This document shows positions 1 to 6,844 of a stretch of 13,248 nt of DNA, piece after piece. Below the pieces are notes generated by a model, which searched no databases, had not been told where the DNA came from, and saw only the letters and a program-made list of their open reading frames with translations. This DNA comes from Proteobacteria bacterium UBA7420 (GTDB taxonomy: Bacteria; Pseudomonadota; Gammaproteobacteria; Magnimaribacterales; D2472). A program made the position numbers and the translations under genes. The stretch is taken from assembly GCA_002469975.1 (NCBI GenBank), contig DKMG01000004.1, positions 1 through 13,248 on the forward strand, written 5' to 3'. Position 1 is the first letter of the stretch. Every line of letters starts with the position of its first letter.

Positions 1-608
1 ACCCCTGGATTTCTAGGATCATCTTCAGGTATCCCTGCTTCAATCTTTCCAACTAAGTCTGCTCCAACATCAGCACTCTTTGTAAAAATACCGCCGCCAA
101 CTCTTGAAAATAAAGCTACAACTGATGCGCCCATTCCAAAGCCTTCTAGGGCGTGAACATGCTCAGCACTAAAGAAATAAAATAACCCACCTAAACCAAT
201 GAGTCCAAGTGAGGCAACACATAGTCCCATGACAGAGCCGCCGTAAAATGAAACAGATAATGCTGCTGCAGCACCATCTTCTTGGGCAGCAGTAGCAGTT
301 CTAACGTTTGCTTTGGTTGCTGCATACATACCAATAAATCCAGCAAGAGAAGAACAAGCTGCACCGACAATAACCGCAATGGCTGATTCCTGAGAGATAA
401 ATACTGCAACCAATGCCACTAATATAGTTACAAAGATTAATAGATAGGTATATTCAGTTTTCATGAACTTCATTGCACCTTTGTGAATTTCATCACCAAT
501 TTTCTTAACTTGATCAGTGCCATCTGAATAGCGCATGACCAATCTAAAAACTATGAAGGCAACCATTAGGCCTACTACACCAAGGGCTGGGGCAAGTAAT
601 ATATTCAT
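1..608 (-). CDS. hppA: Membrane-bound proton-translocating pyrophosphatase, N-terminal part (cut by window edge)
   Basis: This is the first ~202 codons of an inner-membrane pyrophosphatase, an integral membrane ion pump that couples hydrolysis of cytosolic pyrophosphate to outward cation transport. The rest lies beyond the left edge; family members run to roughly 650-700 residues. Translation gives hydrophobic helices from the N-terminus (MNILLAPALGVVGLMVAF), then the conserved stretch RTATAAQEDGAAAALSVSF, and near the edge the family signature DVGADLVGK followed by IPEDDPRNPG. This segment contributes Asp and Lys residues to the pyrophosphate/Mg site. Two in-frame ATGs are adjacent (611 and 608). 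I chose 608 because the AGGAG at 616-620 then has a 7-nt spacer, against 4 nt for 611. Whether the pump is K+-dependent, or moves Na+ instead of H+, depends on residues outside the window. It lies 63 bp downstream of the symporter gene on the same strand and may share its transcript. Confidence 0.95.
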   Translation of the reverse strand, partial: MNILLAPALGVVGLMVAFIVFRLVMRYSDGTDQVKKIGDEIHKGAMKFMKTEYTYLLIFVTILVALVAVFISQESAIAVIVGAACSSLAGFIGMYAATKANVRTATAAQEDGAAAALSVSFYGGSVMGLCVASLGLIGLGGLFYFFSAEHVHALEGFGMGASVVALFSRVGGGIFTKSADVGADLVGKIEAGIPEDDPRNPG

Positions 609-674
609 CATTTCTCTCCTTTAAAAAAGTGGTTCATATTAACAAATAAAATGTAAATTTATTAGTGGTAATTC

Positions 675-1931
675 CTAAGAATTAAAAACTTTCTCGTCTA
701 ATTGATTCTCAGATTTTGCAACGATGCAGGCTATGGCTGCGTCACCAGTAACATTTACAGATGTTCTGATCATATCTAGCACTCTATCAACAGCCAAAAT
801 AATTCCAATCGCTTCCAAGGGCAAGTTGAATTGCTGCAAGATAATAATGAGTGTGATTGTGCCAGCAGATGGAACAGCCGCAGTACCGATCGATGTAGCC
901 ACGGCCAATAGAACTACTTGAGCGTATTGAAAGAGAGTTAAATCAATGCCGGACATCTGTGCAATAAAAACAGTGGCTAAACCCTGCATGATAGCTGTGC
1001 CATCCATATTTATAGTTGCACCAACTGGTACGACAAATGAGGCAACATTTTGATTCACACCTAAATCCTGGTTAACTGTTTTTAAAGTAACTGGAATAGT
1101 TGCTGCGCTTGATGATGTTGAAAAAGCAAAAAGCGCTACATTTTTAATCTTCTTAAAAAATGTAATTGGGCTGAGACCGCCAATAAATTTTAAAAAGATG
1201 GAATAAGTAAATAGAGCGTGGAAGAGGAGTAAGGATATAAGTAAAACAACATAGGCTAAGACATCTTGAAAAATATCCAATCCATCCACAATGACAAACT
1301 TGCCAATTAAGCAGAAGACTCCGATAGGAGCAAAACTCATTACCATAACAATTAGCTGAAGAAAGACGGTATTTAGTTTTGCAAAGGAATCACTAAAGTT
1401 TCCAGTTAAGTGGTTCGTCTTATTAAGTGCAAGCCCAAATATGATGCTAAAAAAGACGATAGCTAGCATTTGATTGTCTGCCATGGCTTGAATAATATTT
1501 GATGGAAAAATACCTGTGATCGTGGAATAAATGCCTTGTCCTTGAGGTAGTGCACTTGGGGCTGCTAATGCAATATCAGCACTATAGTTTGATCCAGGTT
1601 GGAAGAATGCACCTGCTAATAGGGCTAATGACACTGCAATGGCAGTAGTCAAAAGATAAAAACTGACAGTCTTTAAGGTTAATGCGCCCAAAGATTGAGA
1701 GGCACCTAATGATGAGATGCCCGTCACCAAAGAAAAGAAAACTAACGGGACTACAAGAAGCTTTAAAAGATTCATGAAGATTTCTCCGCCCATCTTAAAA
1801 ATATACAGCTCTACAAATGAATCAAAAGAGCTTGGTAGAAAATCAGTGTAGTAAAGAAATGAGCCGACCAGAAACCCTAGTGCCAAACCAAGAATGATAT
1901 CTCTTGTAAGATTTTTGGGCGTTTCGATCAT
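675..1931 (-). CDS. Dicarboxylate/amino acid:cation symporter (DAACS family), probably glutamate/aspartate uptake
   Basis: A 418-residue secondary transporter of the GltP/GltPh/EAAT family. The family hallmarks are present in order: the serine-rich hairpin 1 motif STSSSAATIP at 271-280, the TM7 motif NMDGT at 308-312, the hairpin 2 segment GTAAVPSAGTITL at 349-361, and a TM8 helix with D382, D386, R389, T390, N393 and D397. In this family the TM8 Arg together with the Asp three residues before it binds the side-chain carboxylate and amino group of acidic amino acids. C4-dicarboxylate (DctA) and neutral amino acid members differ at this Arg. The residue pattern DMIRTSVNVTGD therefore favours aspartate/glutamate with Na+ or H+ coupling, though the ion cannot be decided from sequence alone. 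The ATG at 1931 overlaps the rubredoxin stop (ATGA), which implies translational coupling. No terminator follows the stop. Confidence 0.93.
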   Translation of the reverse strand: MIETPKNLTRDIILGLALGFLVGSFLYYTDFLPSSFDSFVELYIFKMGGEIFMNLLKLLVVPLVFFSLVTGISSLGASQSLGALTLKTVSFYLLTTAIAVSLALLAGAFFQPGSNYSADIALAAPSALPQGQGIYSTITGIFPSNIIQAMADNQMLAIVFFSIIFGLALNKTNHLTGNFSDSFAKLNTVFLQLIVMVMSFAPIGVFCLIGKFVIVDGLDIFQDVLAYVVLLISLLLFHALFTYSIFLKFIGGLSPITFFKKIKNVALFAFSTSSSAATIPVTLKTVNQDLGVNQNVASFVVPVGATINMDGTAIMQGLATVFIAQMSGIDLTLFQYAQVVLLAVATSIGTAAVPSAGTITLIIILQQFNLPLEAIGIILAVDRVLDMIRTSVNVTGDAAIACIVAKSENQLDEKVFNS

Positions 1932-2101
1932 TCTATCTCTGTCATCTCAAAATCCTCTTTGCCGACTCCACAGTCTGGGCACAACCAATCTTCTGGAACA
2001 TCGTCCCAGGCAGTGCCTGGAGCAATGCCATCATCTGGCCAGCCCAATTCTTCATCATAGATTAAACCGCAAACGATGCATTCCCATTTTTTATATTCCA
2101 T
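1928..2101 (-). CDS. Rubredoxin
   Basis: A 57-residue one-iron electron carrier. Two Cys-x2-Cys pairs, C8/C11 (CIVCG) and C41/C44 (CPDCG), coordinate the iron. The typical core between them is present (LIYDEELGWPDDGIAPGT, then WDDVPEDWLCP). It transfers single electrons in the cytoplasm. Partners in other bacteria include NAD(P)H:rubredoxin reductases, alkane hydroxylases and oxidative-stress enzymes; none is in this window. I start it at the ATG at 2101, which gives the usual family length and has a purine-rich AGAGAG just upstream. An in-frame TTG at 2113 would add four residues (MREN) and looks less likely. It is divergent from ubiC, an arrangement also known in pseudomonads. Its stop overlaps the symporter start by 4 bp, so the symporter is probably translated from the same message. 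Confidence 0.95.
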   Translation of the reverse strand: MEYKKWECIVCGLIYDEELGWPDDGIAPGTAWDDVPEDWLCPDCGVGKEDFEMTEIE

Positions 2102-2156
2102 ATTCTCTCTCAATGATCTGGACTAAAAAGTCACGTTAATGAAAATTTAAGCAAGT

Positions 2157-2162
2157 TATAAT
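2157..2162 (+). promoter_or_regulatory. Candidate -10 element for the ubiC operon
   Basis: A perfect TATAAT lies 23 bp before the ubiC ATG in the divergent gap between the rubredoxin and ubiC. The predicted start of transcription is near 2169. I see no convincing TTGACA-like -35 at 16-18 bp, and the surroundings are AT-rich, so a chance match is possible. Confidence 0.35.
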
Positions 2163-2185
2163 ATCAGATTTTAGAGATGTAATTC

Positions 2186-2674
2186 ATGCGCACAAAAAGA
2201 ATCGGAAAATGGCTTCTTGAAACAGAGCTTCACATGCACTTGAATGATGAGGAGACTCTGTCTTGGCTGCTTGAAAATAGTTCTATTACCCAAAGAATTT
2301 CTGCTATGGCAATTTTTAAGCTTGAAATCATCAGGGATCAGCTTGGGCTAACAAGTATGGATCAGTATTTGGCGCTTGGTCTTTTCCCGCAACCAGTTAG
2401 AGTAAGAGAAGTTATATTATCTGGTGATAATCGACCTATGGTGCATGCAAAAAGTATTATTCCCTTTTTAACCTCTTATAAAGGATACCCAGAACTTGGA
2501 AAAATTGGGAGCAAGCCCCTAGGTGATTTAATCTTTACCAGCAACCTATTTGTAAAACAAAGCAGAGTGTTTGCGCCATTTCTTGAGCATGGTCATGCAT
2601 CGAAGATATGGGGCAGAAGAACTAATTATTCGGTTCAAGGATACCCATTTAGCATCATGGAGGTATTCTTGTAA
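2186..2674 (+). CDS. ubiC: Chorismate--pyruvate lyase
   Basis: A 162-residue cytoplasmic enzyme that removes pyruvate from chorismate to give 4-hydroxybenzoate, the first committed step of ubiquinone synthesis. Its length is close to E. coli UbiC (165). It shows the family pattern: WLLENSSITQRI near the N-terminus, VRVREVIL with R74 matching the active-site Arg (R76 in E. coli), KPLGDLIFTS in the middle, WGRRTNYS, and a C-terminal SIMEVFL in which E159 matches the catalytic Glu (E155 in E. coli). The ATG at 2186 has only a weak purine-rich leader (AGAGATG). The next gene, ubiA, starts 4 bp after the stop and uses the product of this enzyme. ubiC-ubiA is an operon in E. coli as well. Confidence 0.93.
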   Translation: MRTKRIGKWLLETELHMHLNDEETLSWLLENSSITQRISAMAIFKLEIIRDQLGLTSMDQYLALGLFPQPVRVREVILSGDNRPMVHAKSIIPFLTSYKGYPELGKIGSKPLGDLIFTSNLFVKQSRVFAPFLEHGHASKIWGRRTNYSVQGYPFSIMEVFL

Positions 2675-2678
2675 GATC

Positions 2679-3518
2679 ATGAAGAAAATTATTGCCGCCT
2701 TTGAGCTCATGAGGCTTGATAAACCCATTGGAATCTATTTACTGCTTTGGCCTGCACTAATAGCTCTTTTTATTAGCACCAAGGGCAATCCTAATATCTG
2801 GCAAATAGTCATAGTAGTGCTAGGGAGTATTGTAGTCCGATCTGCTGGATGTGTTATTAACGATATTTGGGATAGAAATCTTGATGGGAAGGTAGCTAGA
2901 ACAAAAACCAGGCCTCTGCCCAGCCAAAGGCTTACCCTCACAGAAGCATGTGTAATTTTTTGTATCTTAGGAGGCATGAGTATTGCTTTGCTGGCCTGGG
3001 TAAATACATATACACGGGTCATAAGTTTAATATTTGCAGGATTGATAATGCTCTATCCTTTAACCAAAAGATTCTTTATAGGGCCTCAACTCTTTCTCGG
3101 TATCACCTTCAATCCAGTGATTATTGTGTTTGCTCTAACCGAACAATTAGACAATCCAGTCATGCCATATTTATTTCTTGCCATTGCATTCTTGACCATT
3201 GCCTTTGATTCATTTTATGGGTTGGCTGATAAGAACGATGATCTGCATTTAAAAATAAATTCAACTCCCCTTTGGTGGGGCAAAAATACTTTGCCAATTA
3301 TTCTGGGATTCCAGTTGATGGCTATTACTAACTTCGGATTGATTGGGAAGATTGATGATCTGGAATCAATTTGGTTTATTGGATTGATAATCTTGGGAGG
3401 TTTTTATATTTTTCAGCACAAGCTTGCAAGAGATAAAAAATATTTAGAGGCCTTTAAAAATAATCACTGGGCCAGTCTTTTTCTGCTGATTCTTGTTTTA
3501 AGCGCCTATATTTTTTAG
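2679..3518 (+). CDS. ubiA: 4-hydroxybenzoate polyprenyltransferase
   Basis: A 279-residue inner-membrane prenyltransferase that attaches the polyprenyl tail to the ring carbon of 4-hydroxybenzoate, the second step of ubiquinone synthesis. Both Asp-rich Mg-diphosphate motifs are visible. The first is NDIWDRNLDG at 61-70, followed by KVARTKTRPLPS. The second is DSFYGLADKNDD at 177-188. The loop YPLTKRFFIGPQLFLG (126-141) is typical of the family. Most of the protein is hydrophobic, consistent with about eight or nine membrane helices. An in-frame ATG exists at 2571 inside ubiC, but the one at 2679 gives the normal N-terminus (MKKIIAAFELMRLDKPIG) and avoids a 104-bp overlap. A GGAGG at 2659-2663 is too far upstream to be a normal ribosome site, so initiation is probably coupled to ubiC. 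Confidence 0.95.
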   Translation: MKKIIAAFELMRLDKPIGIYLLLWPALIALFISTKGNPNIWQIVIVVLGSIVVRSAGCVINDIWDRNLDGKVARTKTRPLPSQRLTLTEACVIFCILGGMSIALLAWVNTYTRVISLIFAGLIMLYPLTKRFFIGPQLFLGITFNPVIIVFALTEQLDNPVMPYLFLAIAFLTIAFDSFYGLADKNDDLHLKINSTPLWWGKNTLPIILGFQLMAITNFGLIGKIDDLESIWFIGLIILGGFYIFQHKLARDKKYLEAFKNNHWASLFLLILVLSAYIF

Positions 3519-3526
3519 CAGCAAAC

Positions 3527-4660
3527 ATGAAATCAAAAATTCAAAAGATAGGGCTACGAGAATTAGATGACGTAGAAAATACATTATCTCAGAGCAATCC
3601 ATTTGAAAGTATTGAGTATTTAAAGGCAATGGAAGAGAGTCATTCTGCCTCCGAACAGTCAGGCTGGATCCCAGAGCATTTAGGGAAAATTGAAGGGGGA
3701 AAATTAGTGAGCCTTTTGCCTCTCTACAAAAAATTTAATAGCTATGGTGAGTTTATTTTTGATCATCAATGGGCAAATGCCCTCCAGCAAGCAGGAAGAA
3801 ATTACTATCCAAAACTGTTAACAGCTGTGCCTTTCACTCCATGTGAGGGCGATAGAATTTTAGGTAGAAATGAGTCAGATAAAATGCAGTTAATAGATGC
3901 GTGTATAGATAAGCTCGAAATAGAGAAGATAGAAAGCTGGCATATTTTATTTCCAAACAACACAGGGAAAAAAATTCTTCGTCAAAAAAAATTGATCGAA
4001 AGATTCAATTATCGATTTATATGGAGGAATAATAATTATTCTACATTTGCAGATTTTCTTTCAATCTTTACATCGCGGCAAAGGTCAACTATTCGAAAAG
4101 AAAGACAAAGTATTGTTAACGCAGGCATTACCTTTAAATGCAAACGTACTGAAGAAATTAGTCTAGAGGATTGGGACCTTTTCTATCCCTTTTATCAACA
4201 AACGTACCATGAAAGAGGGCAAAGCCCTTATCTAAATAAAGATTTTTTTTATAGAATAAACATTTCAAATCAGATAGTTAAACCTATAATATTTTTTGCT
4301 TATCAGGGCGATGTTGCAATAGCTGCATCGCTTTGTTTTGAAGGCAACGAGACTCTGTACGGAAGACATTGGGGAGCACTCACAGCAGTCAAGAACCTGC
4401 ACTTTGAATGCTGCTACTATCAAGGCATTGACTACTGCATTAAAAATAACATTAAATTCTTTGATCCTGGAGTTCAAGGTGAGCATAAGATCAGACGAGG
4501 CTTCCAACCTCAAGTAGATTCTTCATTTCATTTTTTTTTACAAGATGATTTGCAGGGAGCTGTTAGAAATTTTTGTGACTCGGAGAAGAAACAAATTGAA
4601 AATTATATTGAAGCATGCAAATCATATACACCATTTAACAAAGATTATAGAATTGACTAG
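3527..4660 (+). CDS. FemAB-like / peptidogalycan-type acyltransferase family protein (DUF482)
   Basis: A 377-residue soluble protein of the DUF482 (COG3146) family, a GNAT-fold group related to FemAB aminoacyltransferases. No reaction has been firmly assigned to this family. Features I recognise are the N-terminal NPFESIEYLKAME, the middle segment FTSRQRSTIRKER (an Arg/Lys-rich stretch shared with FemAB-like proteins), LYGRHWGA, HFECCYYQGIDYCI, and the strongly conserved tail VQGEHKIRRGFQP. Length fits the family (about 370-390). It has no signal peptide or membrane helix. It starts 8 bp after ubiA and its stop abuts the next start codon, so it belongs to the ubi transcript, although nothing ties it to quinones. 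The coding sequence contains a run of nine T at 4531-4539; the frame stays open through it. There is no clear ribosome site. Confidence 0.85.
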   Translation: MKSKIQKIGLRELDDVENTLSQSNPFESIEYLKAMEESHSASEQSGWIPEHLGKIEGGKLVSLLPLYKKFNSYGEFIFDHQWANALQQAGRNYYPKLLTAVPFTPCEGDRILGRNESDKMQLIDACIDKLEIEKIESWHILFPNNTGKKILRQKKLIERFNYRFIWRNNNYSTFADFLSIFTSRQRSTIRKERQSIVNAGITFKCKRTEEISLEDWDLFYPFYQQTYHERGQSPYLNKDFFYRINISNQIVKPIIFFAYQGDVAIAASLCFEGNETLYGRHWGALTAVKNLHFECCYYQGIDYCIKNNIKFFDPGVQGEHKIRRGFQPQVDSSFHFFLQDDLQGAVRNFCDSEKKQIENYIEACKSYTPFNKDYRID

Positions 4661-5092
4661 ATGGAAAAATCACTTAAAACTAGCAATCATCTAAGCGCCT
4701 GCTCTTCCAATTTCCTAAGACTAAAAAAAATTTTAAAAAGCTTCCAGAATGAAAAGTATTCGTTTGATATTTTATATTCTGAAGCAAAGGGAACAGCTGA
4801 ATTTAGTGTCATCTCTAGAACACCACACACACTAATTATTGAAGCAAAATTTTTTAATCACTCCCCTGTGTTCATTGATTTTTTACTAAGAATAAATATT
4901 TATATTGATGCAAGGATGGCAGAGGTAATTTCATATCAACAAGAAAAACCTGTTCCATTTTTTATCAAAGCGCCCTTCTCTCAATCACAAGATGAGAAGT
5001 ATCAACAAAATAAAATATTGACCGAATGGTTAGAAAATATTTTTATTCATGGAGCAATTGAAAAACAAGAAATCAATTTTTTGAATGACTAA
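4661..5092 (+). CDS. yqiB: DUF1249 family protein (YqiB-like)
   Basis: A 143-residue protein of unknown function that resembles E. coli YqiB (DUF1249, COG3151). I recognise it from its length, the N-terminal NFLRLKKIL, the acidic/aromatic central part ending in RINIYIDARMAEVISYQ (a conserved block in this family), and its position directly before yqiA. In E. coli yqiB lies two genes from yqiA, with cpdA between them; here the two overlap by 8 bp and cpdA is absent. No signal peptide, membrane helix or known catalytic motif is visible. The ATG directly follows the stop of the preceding gene with no visible ribosome site, so translation is probably coupled. I cannot assign a reaction. Confidence 0.8.
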   Translation: MEKSLKTSNHLSACSSNFLRLKKILKSFQNEKYSFDILYSEAKGTAEFSVISRTPHTLIIEAKFFNHSPVFIDFLLRINIYIDARMAEVISYQQEKPVPFFIKAPFSQSQDEKYQQNKILTEWLENIFIHGAIEKQEINFLND

Positions 5093-5660
5093 GATTTTAT
5101 ATCTTCATGGCTTCGCATCTTCGGCCACTTCAACGAAAGCGCTTCAATTTCAAGAATATATTAAGGATCACTTAAGGCAATCAAGCATCCTCATTCCAAA
5201 TATAGAAAATAATATTTTAAAAGCTGCAGATCAGATTAATAATCTAGTGCAAGAGGAAAAACCTACCGCATTAATTGGGAGTTCTTTGGGGGGTTTTTAT
5301 GGAGCCTATTTTGCAGAAAAATATAATTTGAAATGTATTGGAATAAATCCTGCGGTAATTCCGCCAGCTGACATGTCTCAATACTTAGGAGACAACATTA
5401 ATTTCTCAACTGGTCAAAAATTTATTATTGATCAAGGCCAGTTAGATTGTCTAAATAATATGAGCGCAAAAATTCAAGTTATTAAGAAGGCATCTAATCA
5501 CATGGTATTCCTGCAGTCTGGAGATGAGTTGTTGGACTATCGAGCTGCCCTTAATTTCTATAAAGGGGCTTATCTCAATCTTACATATGGGGGGAATCAC
5601 TCATTTAAAAACTTTGAAGGGTGCTTCCAAAAAATGAGATTATTCCTAAATATGCACTAA
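5085..5660 (+). CDS. yqiA: YqiA-type alpha/beta-hydrolase (UPF0227 esterase)
   Basis: A 191-residue alpha/beta-hydrolase similar to E. coli YqiA, a small cytoplasmic esterase. The N-terminal ILYLHGFASS carries the oxyanion-side HGF motif. The nucleophile elbow GSSLGG places Ser67 in G-x-S-x-G. A candidate catalytic Asp is D147 in SGDELLDY, and the catalytic His is H172 in YGGNHSF. Length matches the family (about 190). The start overlaps the DUF1249 stop by 8 bp (ATGACTAA). The last codons overlap a candidate NtrC site that belongs to the next gene's promoter, so the end of this coding sequence does double duty. No terminator separates it from the glutamine synthetase gene, so read-through into that gene is possible. 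Confidence 0.92.
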   Translation: MTKILYLHGFASSATSTKALQFQEYIKDHLRQSSILIPNIENNILKAADQINNLVQEEKPTALIGSSLGGFYGAYFAEKYNLKCIGINPAVIPPADMSQYLGDNINFSTGQKFIIDQGQLDCLNNMSAKIQVIKKASNHMVFLQSGDELLDYRAALNFYKGAYLNLTYGGNHSFKNFEGCFQKMRLFLNMH

Positions 5661-5669
5661 TATTGTGCA
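5653..5669 (+). promoter_or_regulatory. Candidate NtrC binding site 1 (distal)
   Basis: TGCACTAATATTGTGCA is a 17-bp dyad that closely matches the known NtrC operator pattern TGCACCANNNTGGTGCA. It overlaps the yqiA stop codon. Its centre is about 93 bp upstream of the predicted sigma-54 start. It also overlaps the -35 region of the possible sigma-70 promoter whose -10 is at 5687-5692, which would resemble the E. coli glnA arrangement where NtrC blocks the sigma-70 promoter. Confidence 0.7.
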
Positions 5670-5686
5670 ATAAATATATTTTGCCC

Positions 5687-5692
5687 TATAAT
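5687..5692 (+). promoter_or_regulatory. Possible sigma-70 -10 element upstream of the glutamine synthetase gene
   Basis: A perfect TATAAT with a weak -35-like TTGTGC at 5663-5668 and an 18-bp spacer. It could supply basal, nitrogen-independent expression from a start near 5699. The -35 match is only three of six bases, so this is tentative. Confidence 0.3.
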
Positions 5693-5703
5693 AAAGCAAT
5701 AAA

Positions 5704-5720
5704 TGCGCAATTTAAGTGCA
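5704..5720 (+). promoter_or_regulatory. Candidate NtrC binding site 2 (proximal, weaker)
   Basis: TGCGCAATTTAAGTGCA has the same 17-bp half-site geometry as the distal site, with one exact GTGCA arm and a TGCGC arm. Its centre is 51 bp from the centre of the distal site, close to five helical turns, so both could face the same side of the DNA. It ends 6 bp before the sigma-54 -24 element, which is unusually close for an activator site. Confidence 0.45.
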
Positions 5721-5726
5721 AATAAA

Positions 5727-5743
5727 TTGGCATAACAATTGCA
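5727..5743 (+). promoter_or_regulatory. Sigma-54 (RpoN) promoter of the glutamine synthetase gene
   Basis: TTGGCATAACAATTGCA matches the sigma-54 consensus (TGGCAC-N5-TTGCA) with GG at 5729-5730 and GC at 5741-5742, separated by exactly 10 bp as the factor requires. The predicted start of transcription is about 5754, giving a leader of about 30 nt. An AT-rich melting region (ATATATAATATT) follows. Upstream NtrC-like sites and a GAFTGA-bearing NtrC encoded downstream support the assignment. Confidence 0.85.
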
Positions 5744-5783
5744 TATATAATATTGCTACATAAATAATTTTGAGGAGACAGTT

Positions 5784-6764
5784 ATGGCAGATTATAAAAC
5801 TTATGAATATATTTGGTTAGATGGTTACAAACCAGAATCTTCAATGCGAAGTAAAGTGAAAGCTACAGATGCAGCCACCCCACCAGATTGGTCTTTTGAT
5901 GGTTCCTCCACTCAACAAGCAGAAGGCAGCAGTTCTGATTGTTTATTAATACCGGTTCAGACTTATGAAAATCCAAATGGGCATGACTTGGTAATGACTC
6001 AGGTTCAATCTGCTGATCATACAACCCACCCATCTAACTTTAGAGCTGAAGCTGAAAAAGTGGTGACAGATGATTGGTGGTTTGGGTTTGAGCAAGAATT
6101 CTTTTTTACAGATCCCGAAACAGGTGATCCGCTCGGCTGGGAAAATGGTGAGCCAAAAGAACAAGGCGACTATTACTGTGGAGTGGGCGCTGGAAATGTT
6201 GTTGGAAGAGAGATTTCAGATGCGCACCTTCAAGCCTGTTTGGATCTAGGGATCACCCTAACAGGAACAAATGCAGAAGTTGCACTTGGTCAATGGGAAT
6301 ATCAATGCTTAGGAAAAGGCATTAAAGCAGCTGATGATCTTTGGGTGAGTAGATACTTGCTTTACAAGATTGCAGAAGAGTTTGGTGTGGGTGTGAACAT
6401 TCATCCTAAGCCTAAAACTGGAGACTGGAATGGATCTGGCATGCATACTAATTTTTCTAATGAAGAGATGAGATCAAGTGGCTCTGAGGAACTTTTTACA
6501 ACAATGTGCGATAAGCTGGGTGAAGTGCATGCAGAAGGTATTGCCTCATATGGCTCTGATAACGACATGAGATTAACTGGTCTTCATGAGACTCAAAGCA
6601 TCGACAAATTCTCATATGGCGTCAGTGATAGGGGGGCAAGTATTAGAATTCCTATCTACACTGTTGAGCATAATTGGAATGGATATTTAGAAGATAGAAG
6701 ACCAGCCTCTAATGCTGATCCATATAAAATTCTTTCTCATATTGTAGGCACTCTGACTAAATAA
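5784..6764 (+). CDS. glnII: Glutamine synthetase, type II (eukaryote-like GSII)
   Basis: A 326-residue cytoplasmic enzyme that makes glutamine from glutamate, ammonia and ATP. It is the type II form typical of eukaryotes, rhizobia and actinomycetes, not the ~470-residue type I GlnA usual in gammaproteobacteria. Diagnostic blocks in order: YIWLDG (9-14), PDWSFDGSSTQQA (34-46), FGFEQEFFF (100-108, metal-binding Glu in EQE), YYCGVGA (130-136), GTNAEVALGQWEYQ (161-174), HPKPKTGDWNGSGMHTN (207-223), RLTGLHET (263-270), SIRIP (286-290) and the C-terminal EDRRPASNADPY (303-314). No type I adenylylation loop is present. The ATG at 5784 has a strong GAGGAG at 5772-5777 with a 6-nt spacer. Its promoter is of sigma-54 type with NtrC-like sites, and ntrB-ntrC follow after an intrinsic terminator. 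The length is complete, at the short end for the family. Confidence 0.96.
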   Translation: MADYKTYEYIWLDGYKPESSMRSKVKATDAATPPDWSFDGSSTQQAEGSSSDCLLIPVQTYENPNGHDLVMTQVQSADHTTHPSNFRAEAEKVVTDDWWFGFEQEFFFTDPETGDPLGWENGEPKEQGDYYCGVGAGNVVGREISDAHLQACLDLGITLTGTNAEVALGQWEYQCLGKGIKAADDLWVSRYLLYKIAEEFGVGVNIHPKPKTGDWNGSGMHTNFSNEEMRSSGSEELFTTMCDKLGEVHAEGIASYGSDNDMRLTGLHETQSIDKFSYGVSDRGASIRIPIYTVEHNWNGYLEDRRPASNADPYKILSHIVGTLTK

Positions 6765-6802
6765 TGGTGCATCTTGCGTAACGAGTTTAATAAGTCTAAG
6801 CA

Positions 6803-6830
6803 TAGCCTCCTTTTCAGGGGGCTATTTTTT
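6803..6830 (+). terminator. Intrinsic terminator between the glutamine synthetase gene and ntrB
   Basis: The arms TAGCCTCC (6803-6810) and GGGGGCTA (6817-6824) form an 8-bp stem with one G-T wobble and a 6-nt loop. Six T follow immediately (6825-6830). It begins 38 bp after the stop codon. It would end most transcripts from the strong upstream promoter and leave a lower flow into ntrBC, as is known for E. coli glnA-glnL. Confidence 0.88.
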
Positions 6831-6844
6831 GCTTCAAATATATT

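Noticed and set aside
670..683. Near-palindrome AATTCCTAAGAATT over the symporter stop codon
   Set aside because: It is AT-rich and imperfect in the centre, has no T run on the minus strand, and so is not a convincing terminator or operator.
4531..4539. Run of nine T in the FemAB-like gene, as a possible phase-variation switch or frameshift
   Set aside because: The frame is intact through the run and conserved family motifs occur on both sides. A lone A/T tract in an AT-rich genome is weak evidence for switching.
5746..5751. Second TATAAT just before the GSII ribosome site
   Set aside because: It has no -35 at 16-18 bp and lies in the AT-rich melting zone expected downstream of the sigma-54 -12 element.
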